64,000 bases of DNA, from assembly GCA_963837775.1 (NCBI GenBank), contig CAWIOX010000029.1, positions 372,001-436,000 of the forward strand, read 5' to 3'. Of the stretch, positions 46,082 through 54,988 are shown one piece after another (within the stretch, counting starts at the first letter, position 1; each line of letters begins with the position of its first letter). Made by a program: the position numbers and the translations under genes. Source of the stretch: CAWIOX01 sp963837775 (lineage in GTDB: Bacteria > Pseudomonadota > Gammaproteobacteria > Burkholderiales > Burkholderiaceae_D). The notes beneath the pieces are model-generated. The model did no database searches, was not told the DNA's origin, and was given only the letters and a program-made list of their open reading frames with translations.

Positions 46082-47161
46082 ATGAAGTATCCTGCCCTAC
46101 TCCCTTTCGCGGACGTACTTTCTCAGCTAGATCAATTTGATGCCATCATTGACGCACGCAGCCCATCAGAATTCGCAGAAGATCACATTCCTGGTGCGAT
46201 TAATTGCCCCGTACTCAATGACGTTGAACGTGCTCACGTCGGCACATTATACAAACAGGTAAATGCGTTTGAAGCCAAAAAAATTGGCGCTGCAATAGTC
46301 TCAAGAAATATAGCAAAGCACATCGACACAATCTTCATGGATAAGCCACGTGACTGGAAACCATTGATTTACTGCTGGCGCGGAGGTAACCGCAGTGGCT
46401 CACTGGCACATATCATGGCTAAAATTGGTTGGCCTGCGGTTCAACTGGATGGTGGCTATAAGGCATATCGGAAACACGTAAACAGTTCACTGGCCGAACT
46501 CCCCTCTACATTCACGCTACAGGTTATATGTGGCACGACTGGCAGCGGGAAAAGTCGATTACTACAAACACTTGAAGTGCAAGGCGCCCAAGTATTGGAT
46601 CTTGAGTTGCTGGCAGCGCACCGCGGATCAGTGCTGGGCAATCTACCATCACAACCACAGCCATCCCAAAAAATGTTCGAGAGCAGCATTTGGCAAAAAC
46701 TGCGCAGTTTCAATACCAATAAAACTGTCTATATCGAGTCAGAAAGCAAAAAAGTTGGAAACTTGCGTGTACCTGATGCGTTGATAGAAAAAATGCGCTC
46801 ATCCGCCTGTATATCACTGACACTTTCACCTTCCAATCGGGTGAAATTGCTAATTGAAGATTATGCACACTTCATTGAAAACCCAACTATTCTGAACACA
46901 CAATTAGACTGCCTGGTCACTCTTCATGGCTACGAAAAAATTAAGCACTGGAAGAGCTTGGCTCTATCAGGGCAAATGGAGCAACTAGTTAATGAACTGC
47001 TGACCGATCATTACGATCCGGCATACAAGCGCTCAATACTTCGCAATTTTTTAAATTTCCCCCAAGCTACATTGCTTGCACTTCGGGACATCACTGAGGA
47101 TGCTTTCAATGAGGCGGCTGAACAATTACGCTTGCAGCAGAATAATCTTCAAGCTACCTAA
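46082..47161 (+). CDS. mnmH: tRNA 2-selenouridine synthase
   Basis: Replaces sulfur of 2-thiouridine at the tRNA wobble position by selenium, through a geranyl intermediate. The 359-residue protein has an N-terminal rhodanese domain (DARSPSEFAEDHIPGA; catalytic Cys in YCWRGGNRSGSLAHI) and a C-terminal P-loop domain (CGTTGSGKSRLLQTLE, about 151-166). It starts four bases after the tesA stop. It implies selenophosphate supply (selD) elsewhere in the genome. Also called selU/ybbB. Confidence 0.95.
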   Translation: MKYPALLPFADVLSQLDQFDAIIDARSPSEFAEDHIPGAINCPVLNDVERAHVGTLYKQVNAFEAKKIGAAIVSRNIAKHIDTIFMDKPRDWKPLIYCWRGGNRSGSLAHIMAKIGWPAVQLDGGYKAYRKHVNSSLAELPSTFTLQVICGTTGSGKSRLLQTLEVQGAQVLDLELLAAHRGSVLGNLPSQPQPSQKMFESSIWQKLRSFNTNKTVYIESESKKVGNLRVPDALIEKMRSSACISLTLSPSNRVKLLIEDYAHFIENPTILNTQLDCLVTLHGYEKIKHWKSLALSGQMEQLVNELLTDHYDPAYKRSILRNFLNFPQATLLALRDITEDAFNEAAEQLRLQQNNLQAT

Positions 47162-47252
47162 TCGAGATAGGCATGACCACTGCACCATCCATACACGACC
47201 ACCGCGGACTTCTCACTCCAAGCAGGTGTGCCCTGCCGAGGCAAGCGTGCCA

Positions 47253-47274
47253 TAAAAAAAGCCGCTTAAAGCGG
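47253..47274 (-). terminator. rho-independent terminator of ppiD
   Basis: GCCGCTTAAAGCGGC (47260-47274) forms a 6-bp stem with a tight loop, and the minus strand continues into a T-run of seven. It lies about 55 nt past the ppiD stop and may also end mnmH transcripts weakly. Confidence 0.75.
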
Positions 47275-47327
47275 CCTTTAAAAAATACAATAATTTACTT
47301 GTCGACAACCCTCTGCGCGGCATTACA

Positions 47328-49244
47328 TTACTGAGGATTTGTGCGTTCTACGACAGGCTTTGATATTACCACCTTCGATTTTTGTTTAAGAAAATCGATA
47401 TATGCCATCATTTCTTGTTGTGCGATTGCATTTACAATTTGCTTCTGTTCCGCTGCTCGCCGTGCATTATCGACAGAAACAGGCTGCGCTATTTTATTAA
47501 TACGATAGATTGCATAAGTTTCATTTGGTAACTCCGTACCAATATGCGAAGGGAGCTTATTCACATCAGCCTTCATTACTGCCGTCAGTGCATTGCTATC
47601 CAAGTTTTGACTGTTGGCACGGGAAACCATTTTTGCAGGAGAAAAACCAGCACTGTCTGCTGCCTGCTTCAATTTGAGTAAACGCTCTTCTCCAGCTTTC
47701 TTCGCGAGCGCCAAAGCCTCACGTTGCTTGACGCGCTCAGTTATTAGCCCCTTGACTTCTTCAAATGGACGCTTGCTTGCAGGTTTATATTCGACTACAC
47801 GTCCGGCAATTAAAGTATTTGGGGCTACCTCTACCGCTTCGGTATTACGCTTATTCTTGACTGCATCATCCGAAAATATCGCCTTGAGAAATTTAGGATG
47901 ATTAAACGGCGCTGTCGCCCCCAAGTCAGGATTTGATTGGCGAGTCAAATCTGAAACTGTCTCCATTTTAAGTTTTAATTTTTCGGCTACCGTTCGCAGA
48001 CTATCCGACTGCTCATATACTGTATTTACAAATAATTCAGCCAATTCGGAGTATTTTTTTGCCAACTGCTGTTTTTTAATTTCAGCAACTATCTCGTCTT
48101 TCACTTCAACAAGGGACTTGACGGAAGCCGCCTTAACAGCAGTAACTTGAATGATATGAAAACCAAAGTCCGACTGAACTAAATCACTGATTTCACCTTG
48201 TTTTAACGCATATGCAGCTGCTTCAAAAGGCTTGACCATCATTCCTTTTCCAAAAAAATCAAGATCCCCACCATGCTCGGCAGAAATCGGGTCCTGGGAA
48301 TTTTCCTTAGCCAATTTAGCAAAATCGGCTGGATTCTTACGCAATTTCTGAAGCAGGTTCTGTGCCTTTGATTTTGCCACTGCACGCTCTGCCTCTGTTG
48401 CCTCTTTTTTCACAGCAATCAGGATATGGCTTGCGCGACGCTGCTCATCCACTGTGTAACGATTCACATTTTGCTCGTAATAGGATTTAATGTCCGTATC
48501 CGAGGTTGAAATAAGGGAAAGCAACGCGTCATTATTCAAGACAACATATTCAGCTTTAATTTTCTCTGGAATCTCAAATTGATTACCAAATTTCTTATAA
48601 AACGCATGTAACATCTCATCTGTGATTTTCACTTGAGAAATAAAATCGGAGGCTTTAAATAATTGCTCCTGAACCTCACGCTCTTGATCTGCCATATCAG
48701 AAATACGCTGCACCACTGCCTTCGGCGCAAAGGAACTAACTTCAATAGCCGCATTGAATTGCTGCAAAGCCAAATCATGGCGCAATCGCGCCTCATACAT
48801 TGCCGGCGACATACCTTGCGCAGCCAATAATGATTTATACCGATCACTATCAAACTGCCCTGATGACGTAGTTAAACCGGGCATGCCCAAGATAGTTTTC
48901 TGCAATGCCTGATCTGAAACTGTTATATTGTTTCGTGAAAGTTCATTAGATAGAACACGCTGTGCGATTAAACCATCCAAAATATTCTGTTTTGCCTCCG
49001 AAGTATCGAACATTTTCTGGTCAAATTGCGCACCCAGCATTTGACGGTAACGCTCAATTTGCTCACGTTGTGCCGCATCAAATTCCTGCTGAGTAATGGC
49101 CTGACCGGCGACTTTAGCGACTGCATTACCGCCATCCCGAAAGCGGCTGTAACTCTCAAGGCCAACAAATGCGAAAGATGGAATAATGAACAGCAGCAAG
49201 ATGAATTGCGTCAAGCGCCTATGGGTTCGGATAAACTCTAGCAT
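47328..49244 (-). CDS. ppiD: SurA/PpiD-type periplasmic chaperone with parvulin domain
   Basis: A 638-residue inner-membrane-anchored folding factor. N-terminal anchor (FILLLFIIPSFAFVGLESYS, about 14-33), SurA-like N domain (up to ~230), one parvulin domain (RASHILIAVKKEATEAERAV to FGFHIIQVTAVKA, about 265-375), and a long C-terminal region. In E. coli PpiD works at the SecYEG exit with YfgM. I choose the ATG at 49244 (MLEFIRTHRRLT); a TTG six bases upstream is in frame. It lies behind hupB and the tRNAs, the classic tig-clpP-clpX-lon-hupB-ppiD series. Confidence 0.94.
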   Translation of the reverse strand: MLEFIRTHRRLTQFILLLFIIPSFAFVGLESYSRFRDGGNAVAKVAGQAITQQEFDAAQREQIERYRQMLGAQFDQKMFDTSEAKQNILDGLIAQRVLSNELSRNNITVSDQALQKTILGMPGLTTSSGQFDSDRYKSLLAAQGMSPAMYEARLRHDLALQQFNAAIEVSSFAPKAVVQRISDMADQEREVQEQLFKASDFISQVKITDEMLHAFYKKFGNQFEIPEKIKAEYVVLNNDALLSLISTSDTDIKSYYEQNVNRYTVDEQRRASHILIAVKKEATEAERAVAKSKAQNLLQKLRKNPADFAKLAKENSQDPISAEHGGDLDFFGKGMMVKPFEAAAYALKQGEISDLVQSDFGFHIIQVTAVKAASVKSLVEVKDEIVAEIKKQQLAKKYSELAELFVNTVYEQSDSLRTVAEKLKLKMETVSDLTRQSNPDLGATAPFNHPKFLKAIFSDDAVKNKRNTEAVEVAPNTLIAGRVVEYKPASKRPFEEVKGLITERVKQREALALAKKAGEERLLKLKQAADSAGFSPAKMVSRANSQNLDSNALTAVMKADVNKLPSHIGTELPNETYAIYRINKIAQPVSVDNARRAAEQKQIVNAIAQQEMMAYIDFLKQKSKVVISKPVVERTNPQ

Positions 49245-49287
49245 GATCAACCAATAGCAAACAAAATACGATGGAATGCTGAATATG

Positions 49288-49318
49288 AAAAAAGGCGAAC
49301 TGACGTTCGCCTTTTTTT
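49288..49318. terminator. terminator after the tRNA-Asp/Val cluster
   Basis: Stem AGGCGAAC (49293-49300) with GTTCGCCT (49305-49312), flanked by an A-run and a T-run so it can work in both directions. On the minus strand it follows the last tRNA by 5 nt. Confidence 0.9.
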
Positions 49319-49322
49319 GTTC

Positions 49323-49399
49323 TGGCGGAGTGGACGGGACTCGAACCCGCGACCCCCGGCGTGACAGGCCGGTATTCTAACCAGCTGAACTACCACTCC
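49323..49399 (-). tRNA. tRNA-Asp (GTC anticodon)
   Basis: A 77-nt cloverleaf with acceptor GGAGTGG/CCACTCC, anticodon loop CTGTCAC (anticodon GTC), TTCGAGTCC T-arm and encoded CCA. One of two identical copies 93 nt apart. Confidence 0.97.
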
Positions 49400-49415
49400 T
49401 AATTTTTCTTAGCTC

Positions 49416-49492
49416 TGGCGGAGTGGACGGGACTCGAACCCGCGACCCCCGGCGTGACAGGCCGGTATTCTAACCAGCTGAACTACCACTCC
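49416..49492 (-). tRNA. tRNA-Asp (GTC anticodon), second copy
   Basis: Same sequence as the copy at 49323, including the GTC anticodon and encoded CCA; only 16 nt separate them. Tandem duplication within a tRNA-Val/tRNA-Asp/tRNA-Asp transcript. Confidence 0.97.
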
Positions 49493-49522
49493 CGAATTAA
49501 GTACACTACGCAATTGACTGAT

Positions 49523-49598
49523 TGGTGGGTGCTGAGAGGCTCGAACTCCCGACCTACGCCTTGTAAGGGCGCCGCTCTACCAACTGAGCTAAGCACCC
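49523..49598 (-). tRNA. tRNA-Val (TAC anticodon)
   Basis: A 76-nt cloverleaf with acceptor GGGTGCT/AGCACCC, anticodon loop CTTACAA (anticodon TAC), TTCGAGCCT T-arm and encoded CCA. It lies 52 nt after the hupB stop and leads the tRNA cluster. Confidence 0.97.
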
Positions 49599-49650
49599 GA
49601 TACTTACTTAGTCAGCCAATCTTTTAATGCTTGTCACCACATCAAAGACG

Positions 49651-49923
49651 TTAGTTTACAGCATCTTTAAGTGCTTTGCCAGCTTTAAATTTAGGGACTT
49701 TAGCCGCCTTAATTTTAATGGCTTCTCCGGTCCGTGGATTACGCCCGGTGCGAGCAGCGCGCTTACCCACTGAAAATGTGCCAAAACCCACCAAACTGAC
49801 AGTATCGTTGTTTTTTAAGGTCGTTTTAACAGCCACAATCAAAGAATCTAATGCGCGTGCCGCAGCAGCCTTGGAAATATCGGCCGAATTGGCGATATGC
49901 TCGATTAGTTCAGTTTTATTCAC
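49651..49923 (-). CDS. hupB: HU-type DNA-binding protein
   Basis: A 90-residue histone-like protein that bends DNA and shapes the nucleoid. The signature GFGTFSVGKRAARTGRNPRTG (about 46-66) with the DNA-intercalating Pro is intact, and it starts MNKTELIEHIA. Strong promoter hexamers lie about 95-120 nt upstream (see 50017). HU alpha/beta cannot be told apart, but the lon-hupB-ppiD position supports hupB. Confidence 0.96.
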   Translation of the reverse strand: MNKTELIEHIANSADISKAAAARALDSLIVAVKTTLKNNDTVSLVGFGTFSVGKRAARTGRNPRTGEAIKIKAAKVPKFKAGKALKDAVN

Positions 49924-50016
49924 TTAATCCCCTCACATAGGTTGAATATCGCGATGGTGCCTATCAATCGTTATTTTCATACCGCCATCACGCATGCAGA
50001 AAAATCCACAAGTCGT

Positions 50017-50045
50017 ATTAAACAAGTCGCACAGCCTTGTGTCAA
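50017..50045 (-). promoter_or_regulatory. sigma-70 promoter of hupB
   Basis: On the minus strand, TTGACA (50045-50040) and TTTAAT (50022-50017) are spaced by exactly 17 nt, a near-consensus promoter pointing at hupB. The leader would be roughly 85 nt. The rest of the 264-nt gap 49924-50187 shows nothing else. Confidence 0.72.
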
Positions 50046-50190
50046 GCAGTTTGCAGACAAACGAAACTTTCCCGCAGGCATACTATCTTTGAATATTAAA
50101 TAACAAAAACTGGACAATTAGCACTCTCAATTTGCAAATAATAGAATTACAAACCAACCTAGCAAATTCATTTATAGCGTGCGCACATGA

Positions 50191-50215
50191 AAAAAGCGCC
50201 CCTAAAAGGAGCGCT
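50191..50215 (-). terminator. rho-independent terminator of lon
   Basis: The stem AGCGCCCC/GGAGCGCT (50195-50215, one mismatch) is followed on the minus strand by a T-run, just after the lon stop at 50238. Confidence 0.82.
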
Positions 50216-50237
50216 GCAAGTAACAACTATTGGGGTA

Positions 50238-52646
50238 TCAATGCTTAACAACATTTGGATCTGGCTGTCCATCTGCTTTAGCTACAGCAGCAACCTGCGC
50301 ATCATCTTCAGCCAATGGTACTGGAATTCGTTCTAAAGCAATTTCCAGGACTTTATCTATCCAGCGTACAGGTACAATTTCCAGCTTATTTTTTACATTA
50401 TCAGGAATCTCAGCAAGATCTTTAACATTCTGCTCTGGTATCAACACTGTCTTGATACCACCGCGATGTGCCGCTAACAATTTTTCTTTCAGCCCACCGA
50501 TTGGCAACACCTCTCCACGCAAAGTAATCTCACCGGTCATAGCAACATCTGCACGAACAGGGATGCCAGTGAAAATTGACACCAATGCAGTCGTCATTGC
50601 GATCCCTGCTGAAGGACCATCTTTTGGTGTCGCCCCTTCTGGCACATGGATGTGAATATCACTTTTCTCAAACACATCACTTTTGATACCCAGACGCTTT
50701 GATCGGCTACGAACCACAGAGCGGGCAGCCTCAATCGACTCCTTCATCACATCGCCCAATGTTCCGGTACGAATGACGCCACCTTTACCTGGCATAGCTA
50801 CGGCTTCAATAGTGAGCAAGTCACCACCTACTTCAGTCCAGGCAAGGCCGACTACCTGACCTACCTGATTTTCCTTCTCGGCAACACCGTAATCAAATCG
50901 TCGCACACCAAGAAATTTATCAATATTTTTCCCACTAACGACTACTTTCTTATCCTGCTTTTTAAGCAGCAACAACTTTACTACTTTTCGGCATATCTTC
51001 GAGATTTCACGCTCCAGAGAACGCACACCAGCCTCTCTGGTGTAGTAGCGGATAATGTCACGGATTGCAGACTCAGCTACACTAATCTCCTCGCCTTTAA
51101 GTCCGTTATTTTTGATCTGTTTCGGTAATAAATAACGTTGTGCAATATTCGTCTTCTCATCCTCTGTATAGCCGGATAGACGTATCACTTCCATCCGGTC
51201 AAGTAAAGCAGCCGGGATATTGTAAGAATTTGAAGTTGCTACAAACATCACGTCTGATAAGTCGAAATCTACCTCAACATAATGATCGGAGAACGTATGA
51301 TTCTGCTCCGGATCCAGCACTTCAAGCAAAGCTGATGATGGGTCGCCACGGAAATCTGCGCCCATTTTATCCACCTCATCAAGCAAGAACAAAGGATTAC
51401 GCACTCCGACTTTAGTCAAACTTTGTAAAATCTTTCCCGGCATGGAACCGATATATGTACGGCGATGGCCGCGAATTTCCGCCTCATCCCTAACGCCACC
51501 TAAGGCCATACGAACAAATTTTCGATTTGTTGCACGAGCGATCGACTGCCCAAGTGACGTCTTACCAACACCTGGAGGGCCAACAAAACAAAGAATTGGG
51601 GCTTTTAGTTTATCCACCCGTTGCTGCACAGCGAGATACTCAAGAATTCGTTCTTTTACCTTATCCAAACCGTAATGATCGTCCTCAAGGACTTTTTCTG
51701 CGTTAGTCAAATCATTATTGACCTTCGATTTTTTCTTCCATGGCAACCCGACCAAAATATCAATGTAATTTCGCACGACAGTCGCTTCAGCTGACATTGG
51801 GGACATCAGCTTAAGTTTTTTCAACTCATTTTGAGCCTTATCCCGCGCATCCTTAGGCATTTTTGCTGCAATAATTTTCTTCTCAAGCTCATCAAAATCG
51901 GCGCCCTCATCCCCCTCCCCCAATTCTTTTTGAATCGCCTTGACTTGCTCGTTCAGATAATATTCGCGCTGCGACTTTTCCATCTGGCGCTTAACCCTAC
52001 CGCGAATCCTCTTCTCGACCTGCAGAATATCAAGCTCGCCTTCCAATTGCCCAAGCAAATGTTCTAAGCGTTTTGCTACGCTGAAAATTTCTAGGATGAC
52101 CTGCTTTTGCTCAAGCTTCAGCGGCAGGTGCGCCGCGATGGTGTCAGCCAAACGACCCGCATCATCGATACCGGCAAGAGAGGTTAAAATCTCAGGCGGA
52201 ATTTTTTTATTCAGTTTTACGTATTGATCAAATTGTTGAACAATCGTGCGACGCATAGCCTCGACTTCCGATTCCTCACCAAGTTCTGGCTCTATTGGCG
52301 TCAAATCAGCAACAAAATGCGTATCCAGATCATCAATGTGATGAATCCGTGCGCGTTGCGCTCCTTCCACAAGCACTTTCACAGTGCCATCAGGCAGTTT
52401 AAGCATTTGCAAAATATTTGCGACACAGCCAATTTCATAAATATCATCCGCAGAAGGCTCGTCCTTGGCAGCAGCCTTCTGAGCAGCAAGCATAATATGC
52501 TTGCCCTGCTCCATTGCGACCTCAAGAGCCTTAATTGATTTTGGACGACCAACGAACAACGGTATCACCATATGCGGGAAAACTACAACGTCCCGCAACG
52601 GCAACAATGGCAGTTGGCTTTGTTCAGTAAATGTGGGAGTCGTCAT
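50238..52646 (-). CDS. lon: ATP-dependent Lon protease
   Basis: Hexameric AAA+ serine protease that degrades misfolded and regulatory proteins. The 802-residue protein has the Lon N domain (LPLLPLRDVVVFPHMVIPLF), Walker A GPPGVGKTSLG, Walker B LFLLDEVDKM, and the Ser-Lys dyad domain: Ser in DGPSAGIAMTTALVS and Lys in GGLKEKLLAAHRGG. The start is the ATG at 52646 with AAGG 7 nt upstream; a TTG 15 nt earlier is in frame. It follows clpX on the same strand with a terminator between. Confidence 0.97.
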   Translation of the reverse strand: MTTPTFTEQSQLPLLPLRDVVVFPHMVIPLFVGRPKSIKALEVAMEQGKHIMLAAQKAAAKDEPSADDIYEIGCVANILQMLKLPDGTVKVLVEGAQRARIHHIDDLDTHFVADLTPIEPELGEESEVEAMRRTIVQQFDQYVKLNKKIPPEILTSLAGIDDAGRLADTIAAHLPLKLEQKQVILEIFSVAKRLEHLLGQLEGELDILQVEKRIRGRVKRQMEKSQREYYLNEQVKAIQKELGEGDEGADFDELEKKIIAAKMPKDARDKAQNELKKLKLMSPMSAEATVVRNYIDILVGLPWKKKSKVNNDLTNAEKVLEDDHYGLDKVKERILEYLAVQQRVDKLKAPILCFVGPPGVGKTSLGQSIARATNRKFVRMALGGVRDEAEIRGHRRTYIGSMPGKILQSLTKVGVRNPLFLLDEVDKMGADFRGDPSSALLEVLDPEQNHTFSDHYVEVDFDLSDVMFVATSNSYNIPAALLDRMEVIRLSGYTEDEKTNIAQRYLLPKQIKNNGLKGEEISVAESAIRDIIRYYTREAGVRSLEREISKICRKVVKLLLLKKQDKKVVVSGKNIDKFLGVRRFDYGVAEKENQVGQVVGLAWTEVGGDLLTIEAVAMPGKGGVIRTGTLGDVMKESIEAARSVVRSRSKRLGIKSDVFEKSDIHIHVPEGATPKDGPSAGIAMTTALVSIFTGIPVRADVAMTGEITLRGEVLPIGGLKEKLLAAHRGGIKTVLIPEQNVKDLAEIPDNVKNKLEIVPVRWIDKVLEIALERIPVPLAEDDAQVAAVAKADGQPDPNVVKH

Positions 52647-52750
52647 GGCGAACCTTATCAAAGAAACCTGTTAATGATGTTGGAGTGAGTCGTAAAAACA
52701 CAAGCCCAGGTTTAACAAAAATCAATGGAAATGTAAAAAAATCCAATAAA

Positions 52751-52782
52751 AAAGCCACACAAGGTTACCCTCTAGTGGCTTT
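52751..52782 (-). terminator. terminator between clpX and lon
   Basis: Arms AAAGCCAC (52751-52758) and GTGGCTTT (52775-52782) with a T-run on the minus strand. It lies 100 nt past the clpX stop and before lon, suggesting lon has its own promoter. Confidence 0.8.
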
Positions 52783-52881
52783 GCGATTGAGGTCTTGATA
52801 TTGATTTTCAAACAAACAGCAGCAACTCGGGCATGAAAAAAACATTCAAAGTGGCCCTTTACTGGATTACATGCAAAAAAA

Positions 52882-54147
52882 TTAAGCGCCCGCCACCTTA
52901 GCTGCCTCGTGGTAAATAAGTAAAGGCTTCGCACCTTGTGTAATAGTGCCTTCGTCTATGACAACCTTAGCTACATTTTGCTGTGATGGCAGGTCATACA
53001 TGACATCCAGCAGTGCCTGTTCCAGTATTGAGCGCAGACCACGGGCGCCTGTCTTACGCGCAATCGCTTTTTTAGCAATCGCATGCAGTGCTGCCGGTCT
53101 GATTTCCAACTCCGCCCCTTCCATTTGCAAAAGCTTTGAATATTGCTTAATGAGCGCATTTTTAGGCTCAATCAAAATTTGGATTAAGGCATCCTCATTA
53201 AGCTCATTCAAAGTAGCGACTACAGGAAGGCGCCCGACCAACTCTGGAATCAAACCAAACTTAATCAAATCTTCAGGCTCTGTATGCAACAAAACCTCAC
53301 TGGCTTTTTTCTCATCCCGGCTTTTAACATTTGCCGAAAAACCTATACCGCTTTTTTCAGCCCGATTTGAAATAATTTTAGCCAGGCCATCAAAAGCACC
53401 GCCACAAATGAACATGATGTTTGTGGTATCAATTTGCACAAAATCCTGATTAGGATGCTTGCGACCACCTTGTGGCGGCACCGATGCCAAAGTGCCTTCA
53501 ATCAACTTAAGTAATGCCTGCTGCACACCCTCGCCGGACACGTCACGAGTAATGGACGGATTGTCAGACTTGCGCGAAATCTTATCTATCTCATCGATAT
53601 AGACAATGCCTTTTTGGGCTTTTTCGACTTCATAATTACAGCTTTGCAAAAGCTTTTGAATGATATTTTCAACGTCCTCGCCAACATAACCGGCTTCTGT
53701 CAAAGTGGTTGCATCAGCAATCACAAAAGGCACATTCAACATACGCGCCAGCGTTTGCGCAAGCAAAGTCTTCCCTGAACCAGTTGGCCCCACCAACAAA
53801 ATATTGCTCTTTGACAACTCAACATCATCCACTTTACCAAGATGCTTGAGACGCTTGTAGTGATTGTAGACAGCGACTGACAAAATGCGTTTGGCAGTTT
53901 CCTGCCCAATCACATATTGATTAAGCAGATCACAAATTTCTTGCGGTGTTGGCAACTCGGATTTGGTACCACTGACAGACTCAATACTTGCAGCCTCATC
54001 ATGAATAATGTCATTACACAGATCTATGCATTCATCACAAATGAATACGGACGGTCCCGCAATGAGTTTTTTAACCTCATGTTGGCTCTTGCCACAAAAC
54101 GAGCAATAGAGCAATTTTTCACCGCTAGAGGTTTTTTTGTCAGACAT
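52882..54147 (-). CDS. clpX: ATP-dependent Clp protease unfoldase subunit
   Basis: AAA+ unfoldase that feeds ClpP. The 421-residue protein has the N-terminal zinc finger (CSFCGKSQHEV with CDECIDLC, about 15-49), Walker A GPTGSGKTLLAQ, Walker B IVYIDEIDKI and the sensor region ARKTGARGLRSI. All motifs are intact. clpP lies upstream on the same strand, 158 nt away, with a hairpin terminator in the gap, so read-through or a separate promoter supplies clpX. Confidence 0.97.
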   Translation of the reverse strand: MSDKKTSSGEKLLYCSFCGKSQHEVKKLIAGPSVFICDECIDLCNDIIHDEAASIESVSGTKSELPTPQEICDLLNQYVIGQETAKRILSVAVYNHYKRLKHLGKVDDVELSKSNILLVGPTGSGKTLLAQTLARMLNVPFVIADATTLTEAGYVGEDVENIIQKLLQSCNYEVEKAQKGIVYIDEIDKISRKSDNPSITRDVSGEGVQQALLKLIEGTLASVPPQGGRKHPNQDFVQIDTTNIMFICGGAFDGLAKIISNRAEKSGIGFSANVKSRDEKKASEVLLHTEPEDLIKFGLIPELVGRLPVVATLNELNEDALIQILIEPKNALIKQYSKLLQMEGAELEIRPAALHAIAKKAIARKTGARGLRSILEQALLDVMYDLPSQQNVAKVVIDEGTITQGAKPLLIYHEAAKVAGA

Positions 54148-54256
54148 GGGAAATAATTATCAATATCAGTTTGTGTTAGCTGTGAATTCGAATGCCATCA
54201 CAGAAATTTATGCCGCCATCCAGATGCAAGCAGATGCTTATATAAATTATAAATGC

Positions 54257-54289
54257 AAAACGCCCGAACGTACTTCGCCCGGGCGTTTT
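54257..54289 (-). terminator. hairpin terminator between clpP and clpX
   Basis: 10-bp arms AAAACGCCCG (54257-54266) and CGGGCGTTTT (54280-54289) are perfect inverses. On the minus strand the stem ends in TTTT, a fair terminator, just past the clpP stop. Confidence 0.75.
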
Positions 54290-54305
54290 CCGCTAGGACA
54301 ATTTC

Positions 54306-54938
54306 TTATTCGCGATTAAGCAGTACTTTATCTATCAAGCCATACTGCGCTGCTTCATCGGCAGACATAAAGTTATCCCTGTCGGTATCCCTGCCAATTT
54401 GCTCGGCAGTTTTACCAGTTTTATCAGCCAATATGCCATTCAAACGCTCACGCAAATAGAGGATTTCACGCGCCTGAATTTCAATATCGGATGCTTGGCC
54501 CTGGGCACCACCTAAAGGTTGATGAATCATGATGCGAGAGTTAGGCAATGAGAACCTCTTACCCTTGGCACCAGCAGCAAGCAGAAAAGCGCCCATCGAT
54601 GCCGCCATGCCAGTGCACAAAGTGGAAACATCCGACTTAATGAACTGCATCGTGTCGTAGATTGCCATGCCGGCAGATACAGACCCCCCAGGAGAGTTGA
54701 TGTAAAGGGAAATATCCTTATCTGGATTTTCACTTTCCAAGAACAGTAATTGGGCCACTATCAGGTTGGCAGCCTGATCATTTACAGGCCCGACCAAGAA
54801 AATCACTCGTTCTTTCAGCAAGCGCGAATAGATATCATACGCTCGCTCGCCACGACCGCTTTGCTCAATCACCATCGGCACCATGCCGAGCATATTCGTA
54901 TCTAATGCCGAGTTCCGGGTGAAACCTGTCATTGCCAC
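54306..54938 (-). CDS. clpP: ATP-dependent Clp protease proteolytic subunit
   Basis: Serine protease forming a 14-mer chamber with ClpX. The 210-residue protein shows the catalytic Ser in CTGMAASMGAFLLAAGAKGK and His in RIMIHQPLGGAQGQ, with YINSPGGSVSAG ahead. Length and order (tig-clpP-clpX-lon) are standard. It begins 50 nt after the tig stop and is probably co-transcribed with tig. Confidence 0.97.
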   Translation of the reverse strand: MAMTGFTRNSALDTNMLGMVPMVIEQSGRGERAYDIYSRLLKERVIFLVGPVNDQAANLIVAQLLFLESENPDKDISLYINSPGGSVSAGMAIYDTMQFIKSDVSTLCTGMAASMGAFLLAAGAKGKRFSLPNSRIMIHQPLGGAQGQASDIEIQAREILYLRERLNGILADKTGKTAEQIGRDTDRDNFMSADEAAQYGLIDKVLLNRE

Positions 54939-54988
54939 TCCTTTATGGAAGACGCTTAAACCATTGTTTAAGCGTTATTTACAAGCAA